The translations under genes and the position numbers were made by a program. The notes beneath the pieces were generated by a model, which saw only the letters and a program-made list of their open reading frames with translations, ran no database searches and was not told the origin of the DNA. This document shows positions 23,560 through 31,706 of a DNA stretch of 64,000 nucleotides, piece after piece; position 1 is the first letter of the stretch, and each line of letters begins with the position of its first letter. Origin of the DNA: Actinomadura parmotrematis (GTDB lineage: Bacteria > Actinomycetota > Actinomycetes > Streptosporangiales > Streptosporangiaceae); assembly GCF_019458805.1 (NCBI RefSeq), contig NZ_JAIBOA010000027.1, forward strand, positions 1 to 64,000, given 5' to 3'.

Positions 23560-24987
23560 ATGCCCGCGCCCGCCTACCGTCCCCTGACCGTGGTGCAGCT
23601 CCCGCCCGCGCCGTCGCCCGGCCCGCTAGCGGACCTCGCCGCGCTCGCCGGGCGCGGCCGGGTCCTCGCCGCCGGCCCGGCGGGCGCGCTGCGCGCGGCC
23701 GGCCTCGCGGCGGCGGGCCGGGACGCACGCGCCCTCGGCGTCCTGCTCGACCACGCGGGCACCGCGGCGGTGGAGGCGGACGGCACCGGCGACGTCCTCG
23801 CCCTGGCCCGCGACCTGGACGCCGACCACGTGCGGCTCGCACCGGGCGCGGGAAGCGTCGTGCTGGACGGCCTCGCCGCCGACGTCGTGATCTGCGCCGA
23901 GGGCACGCTGTCCCCGGCGGCCGGGACGCGGCTGTGGCGGACCTCGGCGCCCGCCGCCGACCTCGAACCGCTCTCGCGGGCCGTGCAGATCTCCTCGGTG
24001 TCGGGCGACGAGCGCGACCTCGCCGAGTACCTCGCCGGCTGGTGCGCCGAGATCGGCCTCGACGCGCAGGTGGACGCGGCGGGCAACCTGGTCGCCACGC
24101 GCGGGGACGGCCCCCGGCGGCTGCTGCTGCTCGGGCACCTCGACACCGTCCCGCACCGCTGGCCCGCCCGCTGGCACGGCGACGTCCTCACCGGGCGCGG
24201 CAGCGTGGACGCCAAGGCGAGCCTCGTCGCCTACCTCCAGACGCTCGCCGGGCTGGACGTCCCGGCGGGCGCGCGGGTCCGGGTCGTCGGCGCGGTGCAG
24301 GAGGAGGTCACCTCCAGCGGCGCGTTCCACGTCCGCGACCACTACCCCGCCGACGCCGTCGTGATCGGCGAGCCGAGCGGCGCGCACGCCCTCACCGTCG
24401 GCTACCACGGCCTCTGCAAGATCCTGCTGTCGGTCCGCGAGCCGACCGCGCACACCGCCGGGCGCGGCGTGCGGACCGCCGCCGACCGGATGGTGGACGC
24501 GGCGGCGTCCGTCCGCGAAGCCGTCGCCGCGCTCGACCCGGACGCGCTCGTCGCGGTCCTCGGCGTGGACGCCCGCAACCGCGGCGACGTGCAGGCCGGG
24601 GAGGCCGTCATCGACGTGCGGGTGCCGCCGGGCGTCGCGACGGCCGACCTGCGCGCCGCCGTCCGCGCGGTCGTGCCGGCCCCGGTGACCGTCGGTTTCC
24701 AGCGCTGCACGCCGGGCGTGGTGACGCCGCGCTCGTCGAGTCTCGCGCGCGCGTTCACGCGGGCGCTGCGGGCCGCCGGGAGCACGCCCCGGTACCTGGC
24801 GAAGAAGGGCAGCAGCGACATGAACACCCTCGCCACGACGTGGGAGGGCGTCCCGATGGTCGCCTACGGCCCCGGGGACGCCCGCCTGGACCACACCCCG
24901 CACGAGCGGCTCGACGCCGCCGAGTACCGGCACGCGCGGACGGTGCTGGCGGCGGCCGTCCGCGACTGGCTCAGCTCCCCCGCCTGA
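23560..24987 (+). CDS. M20-family LysK-like hydrolase with extra N-terminal domain
   Basis: Residues from about 135 to the end are a zinc-dependent M20 peptidase: LLLLGHLDTVP (His), GRGSVDAKASL (bridging Asp), AVQEEVTSSG (catalytic and metal Glu) and VVIGEPSG, closest in layout to LysK, which cuts the finished amino acid off LysW. The first 130 residues are an added domain that I do not recognise; it is hydrophobic-strand-rich and contains no metal motif. The start is fixed by AGGGAG 4 nt upstream of ATG. It is divergent from lysW. Confidence 0.8.
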   Translation: MPAPAYRPLTVVQLPPAPSPGPLADLAALAGRGRVLAAGPAGALRAAGLAAAGRDARALGVLLDHAGTAAVEADGTGDVLALARDLDADHVRLAPGAGSVVLDGLAADVVICAEGTLSPAAGTRLWRTSAPAADLEPLSRAVQISSVSGDERDLAEYLAGWCAEIGLDAQVDAAGNLVATRGDGPRRLLLLGHLDTVPHRWPARWHGDVLTGRGSVDAKASLVAYLQTLAGLDVPAGARVRVVGAVQEEVTSSGAFHVRDHYPADAVVIGEPSGAHALTVGYHGLCKILLSVREPTAHTAGRGVRTAADRMVDAAASVREAVAALDPDALVAVLGVDARNRGDVQAGEAVIDVRVPPGVATADLRAAVRAVVPAPVTVGFQRCTPGVVTPRSSSLARAFTRALRAAGSTPRYLAKKGSSDMNTLATTWEGVPMVAYGPGDARLDHTPHERLDAAEYRHARTVLAAAVRDWLSSPA

Positions 24988-26140
24988 CGCCGCGCGCCGC
25001 GACCGGCACGACCGGCAGCGACCCGAGGACCAGCAGCGCCGCGAGCGCGAACGTCGCGGGGTAGCTGAGCTCGGCGACGGCGCCGCCGACGAGCCCGGCG
25101 ACGCCGACCGACAGGTCCAGGAAGGAGCTGACGGCGCCGAGCGCGGCGCCCCGCTCGGCCTCGGGGGCGCGGTCGATCGTGATGAGCGCGAGCGAGGGGT
25201 AGAGCAGGGTGAACCCGCCGCCCGCGACGAGCGCGCCGAGCGCCGCCGCCCACCAGGACGGGGCGAGCCCGACGAGCAGCAGCCCGGCCGCCTCGCACCC
25301 GCTCGACACCATGATCACCTTGACCGGGCCGACCCGGTCGGGCAGCCGCCCGGCGAGCAGCCGCACCCCCACGTAGGCGGCGCTGAACACGCTGAGCAGC
25401 ACCGGCCCGTTCGGCAGGCCCCGGTCGGCGAGCGCGAGCGCCCCGAACCCGACGATCACCGCGTAGCCGAAGGCGCCCGCGGCGAGCGACAGGCCGGGCA
25501 GGATCGCGGCGGGCGGCAGCAGCCGCCGCGACACCGCCGCGCCCGCGTCGGCGTCGCGCGGCAGCCGCGACAGCACGAGCAGCGCGACGGCGGGCAGCGC
25601 GACGGCGGCCGTCCACACGGCGGCGTAGGAGCCGGTCCGGTAGAGCAGCTCGCCGAGGGCGGGGCCGGCCGACAGCCCGCTCCACATCGCCAGCCCGTAC
25701 CAGCCGACGATCTGGCCGCGCCGGTGCTCGGGCGCCAGGTGCACCGTCCACACCGACCCGGCGGTGAACAGCAGCGCCTCGCCGACGCCCATCACCAGCC
25801 GCGCGGCGAACAGGCCCGGCAGGCCGAGCGGCAGCGTGTACAGGACGCCGACCGCGACGGCGATGCCCGCGCCCGCCGCCATCACCCGGCGGCACCCGAA
25901 CCGCTGCGCCGCCTGCCCCCCGTAGGGGCGGACGAGCAGCGCGACGATCGCGGTGCAGGTGAACAGGGCGCCGACGGCGAGCGGCGACCCGCCGTGCTCG
26001 TCCACCACGAGCCGGGGCAGCACGGGGATCACGGCGCCGAACGCGGTGAAGGTGGTGAACAGGGCGGCGAGCAGCCCGGCGAACACCTTCCACCAGGCCG
26101 TTCCCGCCGCCGGCGGGGCGTCCCGGGCGACCTGCTCCAT
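24971..26140 (-). CDS. MFS exporter of the encapsulin operon
   Basis: This 389-residue protein has about 12 membrane helices and starts with WWKVFAGLLAALFTTFTAFG, then the loop VRPYGGQAAQRFGCRRVMA (motif A-like) and VMGVGEALLFTAGSVWTVH. The ATG at 26140 overlaps the SDR stop (TGATG), making it the fourth gene of an encapsulin-sulfotransferase-SDR-MFS unit. Export of the final product is its likely job. Its 3' end overlaps the M20 gene by 17 bp tail-to-tail. Confidence 0.85.
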   Translation of the reverse strand: MEQVARDAPPAAGTAWWKVFAGLLAALFTTFTAFGAVIPVLPRLVVDEHGGSPLAVGALFTCTAIVALLVRPYGGQAAQRFGCRRVMAAGAGIAVAVGVLYTLPLGLPGLFAARLVMGVGEALLFTAGSVWTVHLAPEHRRGQIVGWYGLAMWSGLSAGPALGELLYRTGSYAAVWTAAVALPAVALLVLSRLPRDADAGAAVSRRLLPPAAILPGLSLAAGAFGYAVIVGFGALALADRGLPNGPVLLSVFSAAYVGVRLLAGRLPDRVGPVKVIMVSSGCEAAGLLLVGLAPSWWAAALGALVAGGGFTLLYPSLALITIDRAPEAERGAALGAVSSFLDLSVGVAGLVGGAVAELSYPATFALAALLVLGSLPVVPVAARGVRRGS

Positions 26141-26910
26141 CAGGCGAGCCCGCGGCTGTTGCCGCCGTCCACCAGCAGGACCGTCCCGGTGACGAACGAC
26201 GCCTGCTCGCTCGCGAGGAACGCCACGATCGCGCCGAAGTCCTCGGCCCGCCCGACCCTGCCGAGCGGCAGGGTCTCGGCGACCTCCGCGACGGCCCGCT
26301 CCACGTCCGCGCCGAACTGCTCGTCGAGGGCCTTGGTGCGGTGGAAGCCGGGCGCGAGGACGTTCACGGTGACGCCCCGCGCGCCGAGCGTGCCGACGAG
26401 GCCCTTGGCGAACCCGAGGACGCCGAGCCGCGCCACCGCCGACAGGCCGGTGTCGGCGAGCGGCTGCCGCACCGCCTCCGAGGTGATCATGAGGATGCGG
26501 CCCCAGCCCGCCGCGGTGAGGTGCGGCAGCGCCGCGAGCGCCACCGCGACGTGCGGGACGGTGTTGCCGGTGAGCGCCTCCCGGTAGGCGGCGGTGCCGA
26601 ACGCGTCGACGGGCCCGTGCGGGACGCCGCCGGAGTTGGTCACCACGATGTGCAGCGCGCCCATCTCGGCGGCGACGTCCCGCACCCACGCGCCCGCCGC
26701 GTCGTCGTCGGTGAGGTCGACGGACGCGCTGAGCACCTTGCCGGGGCCGCAGGCGTCGATCTCGGCGTGCGCGCGGGCGAGCCGGTCGGGGTCGCGGGCG
26801 CAGACCGCCACGTGGGCGCCCTCCGCCGCCAGCGTCCTGGCCACGGCGAGGCCGAGGCCGCTGCTCGCCGCCGCCACCAGGGCGACCCGTCCGGTGAGTC
26901 CGAGGTCCAT
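26140..26910 (-). CDS. SDR-family oxidoreductase with non-canonical active site
   Basis: The 256-residue protein has a Rossmann fold with AAASSGLGLAVARTLAAEGA as cofactor loop, VTNSGGVP in place of NNAG, MITSEAV (catalytic Ser region) and the C-terminal VTGTVLLVDGGNSRG. The usual YxxxK is not present: the corresponding helix reads LSAVARLGVLGFAKGL. A known SDR subgroup has similar replacements, and its chemistry is unclear. It sits between the sulfotransferase and the exporter, so it may act on the cluster's amino-alcohol or ketone intermediate. Confidence 0.8.
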   Translation of the reverse strand: MDLGLTGRVALVAAASSGLGLAVARTLAAEGAHVAVCARDPDRLARAHAEIDACGPGKVLSASVDLTDDDAAGAWVRDVAAEMGALHIVVTNSGGVPHGPVDAFGTAAYREALTGNTVPHVAVALAALPHLTAAGWGRILMITSEAVRQPLADTGLSAVARLGVLGFAKGLVGTLGARGVTVNVLAPGFHRTKALDEQFGADVERAVAEVAETLPLGRVGRAEDFGAIVAFLASEQASFVTGTVLLVDGGNSRGLA

Positions 26911-26936
26911 CGCGTCTCCTTCTCCGTCGCCCGCCG

Positions 26937-27845
26937 TCAGGGCCGCAGGGGGTAGCGGTAGCGGTGCAGCAGCGGCCCGGCGAGCAGGGTCGCGACCGCC
27001 GCGTCGCGCGGCGCGAGCCCGGCCCGCCAGGCGCCGTCCGGGCGGACCGCGACGGGGCCGCGCCGCAGCCGGTCGGGGTTGCCGGTGACGGTGTGGTTGC
27101 CGCCGAGGACGGCGGTCCCGTCCGCCGCCACGGGCGGATCGCCCGGCAGCCCGGCGAACGCCATCACCCGCGCGACCGTCCCGGCGGGGTCGGCCGCCAG
27201 GTCCTCGTGCCGGATCCGCAGGTAGCGGCCCGCGGCGGCGCGCCCGACGAGCTCGGACGCGACGTTGGCGCCCGTCCAGTGCCGGGTGCTGTCCAGGGGC
27301 GTGCGCGGGTCGATGTAGCCCTTGCCCTTGCGGTAGGAGTGGGCGATGGCGCGGGGGTCGCGGACGAGGTGGACGATGCGCAGGTCGAGGCCGGGGCGGC
27401 CGAGGAGCGCGGCGGGCTCGGCCGGGTACTTCGAGCCGTCCACGATCGTGCCGGCGCCGCTGTGGCGGGCGACGTCGGCGTAGAGGCCGGCCATGCGGTC
27501 CAGCGCCTCGCGGACGCCCGGCGCGGGGGTCCGCCCGCGCGCCTCGGCCAGGCGGCGGGGGGTGTGGCGGGTGCGGAGCAGCGTCCGCTGCCAGCCCTCC
27601 ATGCGTCGGGCGTCGGCGGGGTCGCGGCCGGCGAGGACGGCCGACCACAGGGGGCAGGCCGCCAGGTCCTCGCCGCACCCGCAGAGCGTGTTGGTGCCGG
27701 TCCGCAGGACGCCGTTGCGCCACAGGTAGTGCAGCTCGCCCGCGTGGAACACCCCGGGCAGCTCGTTCAGGACGTTGCCGAGCAGGGTGCTGCCCGTCCG
27801 CAGCCAGCCCGTGATGTAGAGAACACGGACGGGCGCGTCAGTCAT
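26937..27845 (-). CDS. PAPS-dependent sulfotransferase family protein
   Basis: The 302-residue protein has the 5'-phosphosulfate loop GWLRTGSTLLGNVLNELPGV (residues 13-32) and the 3'-phosphate-binding segment HLVRDPRAIAHSYRKGKGY (about 160-178). CGCGEDLAACPLW is a Cys-rich insertion. It would sulfate a hydroxyl or amine of the pathway product. Its first 8 bp overlap the encapsulin gene's end, so shell and enzyme are translationally coupled, which makes it a candidate encapsulated cargo. No cargo-targeting peptide can be pointed out. Confidence 0.85.
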   Translation of the reverse strand: MTDAPVRVLYITGWLRTGSTLLGNVLNELPGVFHAGELHYLWRNGVLRTGTNTLCGCGEDLAACPLWSAVLAGRDPADARRMEGWQRTLLRTRHTPRRLAEARGRTPAPGVREALDRMAGLYADVARHSGAGTIVDGSKYPAEPAALLGRPGLDLRIVHLVRDPRAIAHSYRKGKGYIDPRTPLDSTRHWTGANVASELVGRAAAGRYLRIRHEDLAADPAGTVARVMAFAGLPGDPPVAADGTAVLGGNHTVTGNPDRLRRGPVAVRPDGAWRAGLAPRDAAVATLLAGPLLHRYRYPLRP

Positions 27846-28713
27846 CGCCCAGCAGGAGGAAGTGCTGCGGCAGGTGCAGGGCGAGGCCGCTGCGGGTGCG
27901 GGCCTCCACGGTGTCGGCGCCGTCGGGCCCGGCGCCCCGGTGCAGGACGAGCGACCCGACGCCCGGGTCGAGGAGCGTGACGGCGGCTTTGAAGTCGCCG
28001 AGCAGCACCTGCGTTTCGGGGATCATCCGGGTGCGCGACACCGTGATCCCGGCGGCGTTGAGCAGGCCGAGCAGCCCGGCGCGCACGAGCCGCCAGTAGA
28101 CGGCCGGGTGGACGACGGCGCCGTCGCAGGAGCCGCCGGTCGTCTCGACCTCGGCGGCCGCCGCCGTCAGCACGTCCCCGAGGTCCCCGGCGAGCGGGCC
28201 GCGGCGCGCCTGCGGGAGCGTCAGCAGGCCCTCGATGGCGCCGTCGGGCGTGCCGTGCAGGAGCGCGTCGTTCTCCACCGCCGACAGCCGCACGAGCACC
28301 CGGTAGTCGATGAACGCGGCCAGCAGCGACGGCTCGTCCGCCAGGCCCTTCGGCAGCGGGACGGTGACGGTGAGGTCGGTCAGCGCGGCCGACCGGACGC
28401 TGGCGGTGAAACCCGCCTCCGGCACCGTCGCGTACGTCGTGCCCGCGCGCGCGGGGCCGGCCTGCGGCGCCTCGTGGACGTAGGGGACGGCGCGGTCAGG
28501 GACGGTCGCCGTCTTCAGCAGGTGCCGCACCGCGTAGCGGGGGCGGGTCGCGAACAGCGGGAACGACTGCGGGAGCGCGACCCGGAACGGCACCTCGACG
28601 TCGCGGCCCTGCGGGGCGCCCGTCACCGCCCAGGCGAACTCCTCGCCGGGGGTGCGGCGCCCGAGGGCGGGGTCCGCGAGCGCGACGCGCTGCGCTGCGT
28701 GGTCGATGGACAT
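27838..28713 (-). CDS. HK97-fold encapsulin shell protein (natural-product, family 3 type)
   Basis: This 291-residue protein has the layout of HK97-type shell proteins: N-terminal arm, LPQSFPLFATRPRYAVRHLL, a variable E-loop, AALTDLTVTVPLPKGLADEP with the long spine helix SLLAAFIDYRVLVRLSAVEN-DALLHGT (about 155-185), an A-domain, and the C-terminal beta segment GLALHLPQHFLLLGDD. No portal, protease, terminase or tail gene is nearby. Shell proteins like this embedded in biosynthetic clusters are classed as family 3 encapsulins. The ATG at 28713 follows AGAAGGGA. It heads a four-gene operon with sulfotransferase, SDR and exporter. Confidence 0.75.
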   Translation of the reverse strand: MSIDHAAQRVALADPALGRRTPGEEFAWAVTGAPQGRDVEVPFRVALPQSFPLFATRPRYAVRHLLKTATVPDRAVPYVHEAPQAGPARAGTTYATVPEAGFTASVRSAALTDLTVTVPLPKGLADEPSLLAAFIDYRVLVRLSAVENDALLHGTPDGAIEGLLTLPQARRGPLAGDLGDVLTAAAAEVETTGGSCDGAVVHPAVYWRLVRAGLLGLLNAAGITVSRTRMIPETQVLLGDFKAAVTLLDPGVGSLVLHRGAGPDGADTVEARTRSGLALHLPQHFLLLGDD

Positions 28714-28799
28714 AAGCGTCCCTTCTGCCGGGTTCAGCTCGGAGCCGATCTCAGCTAAGGACACCCCGCGCCTCCGCACATCCACACCGGGGGGACGGG

Positions 28800-28879
28800 C
28801 CTCGACGCGGCGTTGAGGCCCGCGTCCATCGTGGCACTACGCGCGTCCCGGCGGATGTCCACATGTTGTCGACGCCGGG
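28800..28879. promoter_or_regulatory. Two inverted repeats in the encapsulin/acyl-CoA-ligase divergent promoter
   Basis: CCTCGACGC (28800-28808) and GCGTTGAGG (28810-28818) form a 19-bp palindrome with one mismatch. CCCGGCG (28847-28853) and CGCCGGG (28873-28879) flank a TGTCCACATGTTGTCGA core. Both lie in the 205-bp region that must hold the two divergent promoters, so one regulator could switch the shell operon and the CoA-ligase operon together. Confidence 0.5.
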
Positions 28880-28918
28880 AGGTTTCCGCGCCGCCGGAAC
28901 GCCTCGCAGGATGCGGGC

Positions 28919-30541
28919 ATGCCGACCCATCCGACAGCAGGACCCGACGCCTGGCGCGCCGCCGGCCACTGGCGCGACGAGACCTTCCTCGACGACCTGC
29001 GGCGGGCCGCGGCCGCCGACCCGGACGGCACCGCGATCGTGAGCCGCCGCGTGGACGGCGCGCCGCGCGAGACGCTGACGTGGGCCGGGCTCGCCGGCGC
29101 CGTCGAGCGGCTCGCCGCCGGCCTCGCCGGGCTCGGCGTGCGGCGCGGCGACATCGTCGCGGCGCAGCTCCCGAACGGCTGGCGGTTCGTCGCGCTCAGC
29201 CTGGCGTGCGCGCGGATCGGCGCCGCGATCGGCCCCATCGTGCCGATCATGCGGCGCCGGGAGGTGGAGTTCGCGCTGCGGCTCACCGGCAGCCCCGTCT
29301 ACGTCGCGGCGGCCGAGTGGCGCGGCTTCTCCTACGGCGACATGGCGGCCGAGATCGCCGCCGGCCTGCCGGGCCTGCGGCACCGGGTGCTGCTGGACGC
29401 CCCCGAGGGCGGCGCCCCCGGCGTCCTGGACTTCGACCGCGACCTGCTCGGCGGCGACTGGGCGCCGGCGCCCGCGGACGCGGCGGCCGGTCCCGACGAC
29501 CCCTTCCAGGTGATCTTCACGTCGGGGACGACCGGGGAGCCGAAGGGCGTCGTGCACTCGCACAACACCCTGTACGCGATGAACCGCGCCCAGGCCGACG
29601 TCCTGCACCTCACCGGCGGCGAGGTGACGGCGATGGGCTCGCCGACCACCCACCAGGCGGGCTTCACCTGGAACTTCCTCATGCCGCTGCTGCTCGGCGC
29701 GACGTCCGTCCACGTCGACGCCTGGGACGCGGACGCGATGCTGGCGATCCTGGCGGAGGAGCGGGTGAGCTTCTTCATGGGCGCGCCGACGTTCCTCGCC
29801 GACCTCATCGAGGCGCAGCGCGCCGCGCCCCGCGACCTGTCGCGGCTCGCGGTGTTCGCGACGGGCAGCGCGCCGATCCCGCCCGTCGTCGTCGAGCAGG
29901 CCGGGGACGTTCTCGGCTGCCGCCTGTACGCGCTGTGGGGCATGACCGAGAACGGCTGCGTCACCATCACCCGGCCCGAGGACCCGCCGATGCGGGCCGC
30001 CGAGAGCGACGGGACGCCCGTCCCCGGCATGGAGGTCCGGATCGAGGGCGGCGGTGACGGCGCCGGCGGCGTCGGGGCGCTCCAGGTGCGCGGCGCGGGC
30101 CAGTGCCTCGGCTACTTCCGGCGGCCCGAGGTGTACGCGGCGTCGCTGACCCCCGACGGGTGGTTCGACACCGGCGACCTCGCCCGCGACGACGGGTACG
30201 GCGGCGTCCGCATCGCCGGGCGGGCCAAGGACCTCATCTCGCGCGGCGCCGAGAAGATCCCCGTCGTGGAGGTGGAGGCGGCGCTGCGGCGGCACGCCGC
30301 CGTCCGGGACGTCGCGGTCGTCGGCTACCCCGACGAGCGGCTCGGCGAGCGCGCCTGCGCGGTGCTCGTCTGCCGGGGCCGGCGGCCCGACCTCGCCGAC
30401 GTGCGGGCGCACCTGGCGGCGCTCGGGATGGCCAAGCAGTACTGGCCCGAGCGGCTGGAGTTCGCCGACGCGCTGCCGACGACCCCGTCCGGCAAGATCC
30501 AGAAGTTCGTGCTCCGCGAGCGGCTGCGCGGCGAGGGCTGA
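28919..30541 (+). CDS. AMP-dependent acyl-CoA ligase (AliA-like)
   Basis: The 540-residue protein is an ANL-superfamily ligase: FTSGTTGEPKGVVHSHNT (A3 loop), VFATGSAPIP, YALWGMTENG (A5), GWFDTGDLARDDGYGGVRIAGRAKDLI (A7-A8, given here as separate motifs GWFDTGDLARD and IAGRAKDLI) and TPSGKIQKFVL (A10 lysine). It resembles cyclohexanecarboxylate-CoA ligases, and the following gene resembles the matching dehydrogenase. It would activate a carboxylic acid as CoA thioester, giving an acyl side chain or starter for the pathway. The actual acid is unknown. Confidence 0.85.
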   Translation: MPTHPTAGPDAWRAAGHWRDETFLDDLRRAAAADPDGTAIVSRRVDGAPRETLTWAGLAGAVERLAAGLAGLGVRRGDIVAAQLPNGWRFVALSLACARIGAAIGPIVPIMRRREVEFALRLTGSPVYVAAAEWRGFSYGDMAAEIAAGLPGLRHRVLLDAPEGGAPGVLDFDRDLLGGDWAPAPADAAAGPDDPFQVIFTSGTTGEPKGVVHSHNTLYAMNRAQADVLHLTGGEVTAMGSPTTHQAGFTWNFLMPLLLGATSVHVDAWDADAMLAILAEERVSFFMGAPTFLADLIEAQRAAPRDLSRLAVFATGSAPIPPVVVEQAGDVLGCRLYALWGMTENGCVTITRPEDPPMRAAESDGTPVPGMEVRIEGGGDGAGGVGALQVRGAGQCLGYFRRPEVYAASLTPDGWFDTGDLARDDGYGGVRIAGRAKDLISRGAEKIPVVEVEAALRRHAAVRDVAVVGYPDERLGERACAVLVCRGRRPDLADVRAHLAALGMAKQYWPERLEFADALPTTPSGKIQKFVLRERLRGEG

Positions 30542-30550
30542 GGAGATCCC

Positions 30551-31696
30551 GTGGACTTCGCTTTCTCCCCCGAGCAGGAGGCCCTCGCCAAGCGCGTCCG
30601 GGCGTTCGCCGCCGAGCGGATGGCGCCGCTCGCCGCCGAGGCCGACCGCGCGGGCCGGTTCCGCGACGGCCTGTTCGCCGAGCTCGCCGAGCAGGAGCTG
30701 TTCGCGCTCGGTATCCCCGCCGCCTACGGCGGGCGCGGCGCCGACTCGGTGAGCCTCGGCATCGCCCTGGAGGAGCTGGCCGCCGGGGACCTCACGCCCT
30801 GCTACGCCGTGCTGAACGCGGCGCTGATCGGCGCGATCCTGGACAACAACGCGACGCCCGAGCAGTGCCGCGCGTGGCTGCCGCCCGCCGCCGCCGGGGA
30901 GTCCGTCCTCGCGCTGTGCCTCACCGAACCCGACCACGGGACGGACGCGGCGAGCGTCGAGACGCGCGCCCAAGAGTCAGGCGCGGGCTGGGTGCTGCAC
31001 GGCGTGAAGACCTCCACGATGCTCGGCATGTACGCCACCCACGGCGTCGTGTTCGCCCGCACGGGCGGCCCCGGCGCGCGCGGCGTCACCGCCTTCTTCA
31101 CGCCGCTGGACGCTCCGGGAGTCACCCGCACGCCGCTCCGCGACCTCGGCAGCCGCGCGGGCGGCCGCGCCACCCTGACGTTCGACGGGGTGACGGTCGG
31201 CGCGGACGCCGTCATCGGCGGCCCCGGCCTCGGGTTCGTGCAGGTCATGCGGGGGTTCGACTACTCGCGGGCGCTGCTGGCCCTGATGGCGGTCGGCGCC
31301 GCGTCGGCGTCCCTCCGCGAGGCCCTCGACCACGCCCGCGCACGAGAGACGTTCGGGCGCCCCATCGGCGCCTACCAGGGCGTCGCGTTCCCGCTGGCCG
31401 AGCACGCCACCGCCCTGCACCTCGCCCGCCTCGTCGCCTACGAGGCGCTCTGGCGCAAGGACGCCGGCCTCGACCACCGCACCGAGGCCAACATGGCCAA
31501 GTGGTGGGCGCCGAAGGCCGCCGTCGACGCCGCCCACCAGGCCCTCCTCACCTTCGGGCACCTCGGCTGGTCCGAAGACCTGCCCATCGCCCGCCGCCTC
31601 CGCGACCTCATCGGCACCGAACTCGGCGACGGCACCGCCGGCGCCACCCGCCTCGTCCTCGCCCGCCGGCTCCTCGGCCGCGCCCACGCGCCGTAG
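30551..31696 (+). CDS. Acyl-CoA dehydrogenase (AliB-like)
   Basis: The 381-residue protein has the three ACAD domains: N-terminal helices beginning FAFSPEQEALAKRVRAFA, the FAD/substrate-binding middle with ALCLTEPDHGTDAAS, and the C-terminal helical domain with ARETFGRPIGAYQGVAFPLA and GHLGWSEDLPIAR near the expected catalytic acid. The GTG start lies 9 bp after the ligase stop behind AGGAG, so the two are one operon. It would introduce an alpha,beta double bond into the CoA thioester made by the ligase. Confidence 0.87.
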   Translation: MDFAFSPEQEALAKRVRAFAAERMAPLAAEADRAGRFRDGLFAELAEQELFALGIPAAYGGRGADSVSLGIALEELAAGDLTPCYAVLNAALIGAILDNNATPEQCRAWLPPAAAGESVLALCLTEPDHGTDAASVETRAQESGAGWVLHGVKTSTMLGMYATHGVVFARTGGPGARGVTAFFTPLDAPGVTRTPLRDLGSRAGGRATLTFDGVTVGADAVIGGPGLGFVQVMRGFDYSRALLALMAVGAASASLREALDHARARETFGRPIGAYQGVAFPLAEHATALHLARLVAYEALWRKDAGLDHRTEANMAKWWAPKAAVDAAHQALLTFGHLGWSEDLPIARRLRDLIGTELGDGTAGATRLVLARRLLGRAHAP

Positions 31697-31706
31697 GGCC
31701 GGGCGG

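Noticed and set aside
27838..28713. HK97-fold protein as the capsid of a prophage
   Set aside because: No terminase, portal, protease, tail, lysis or integrase gene is present within 25 kb on either side, and the gene is coupled to metabolic genes.
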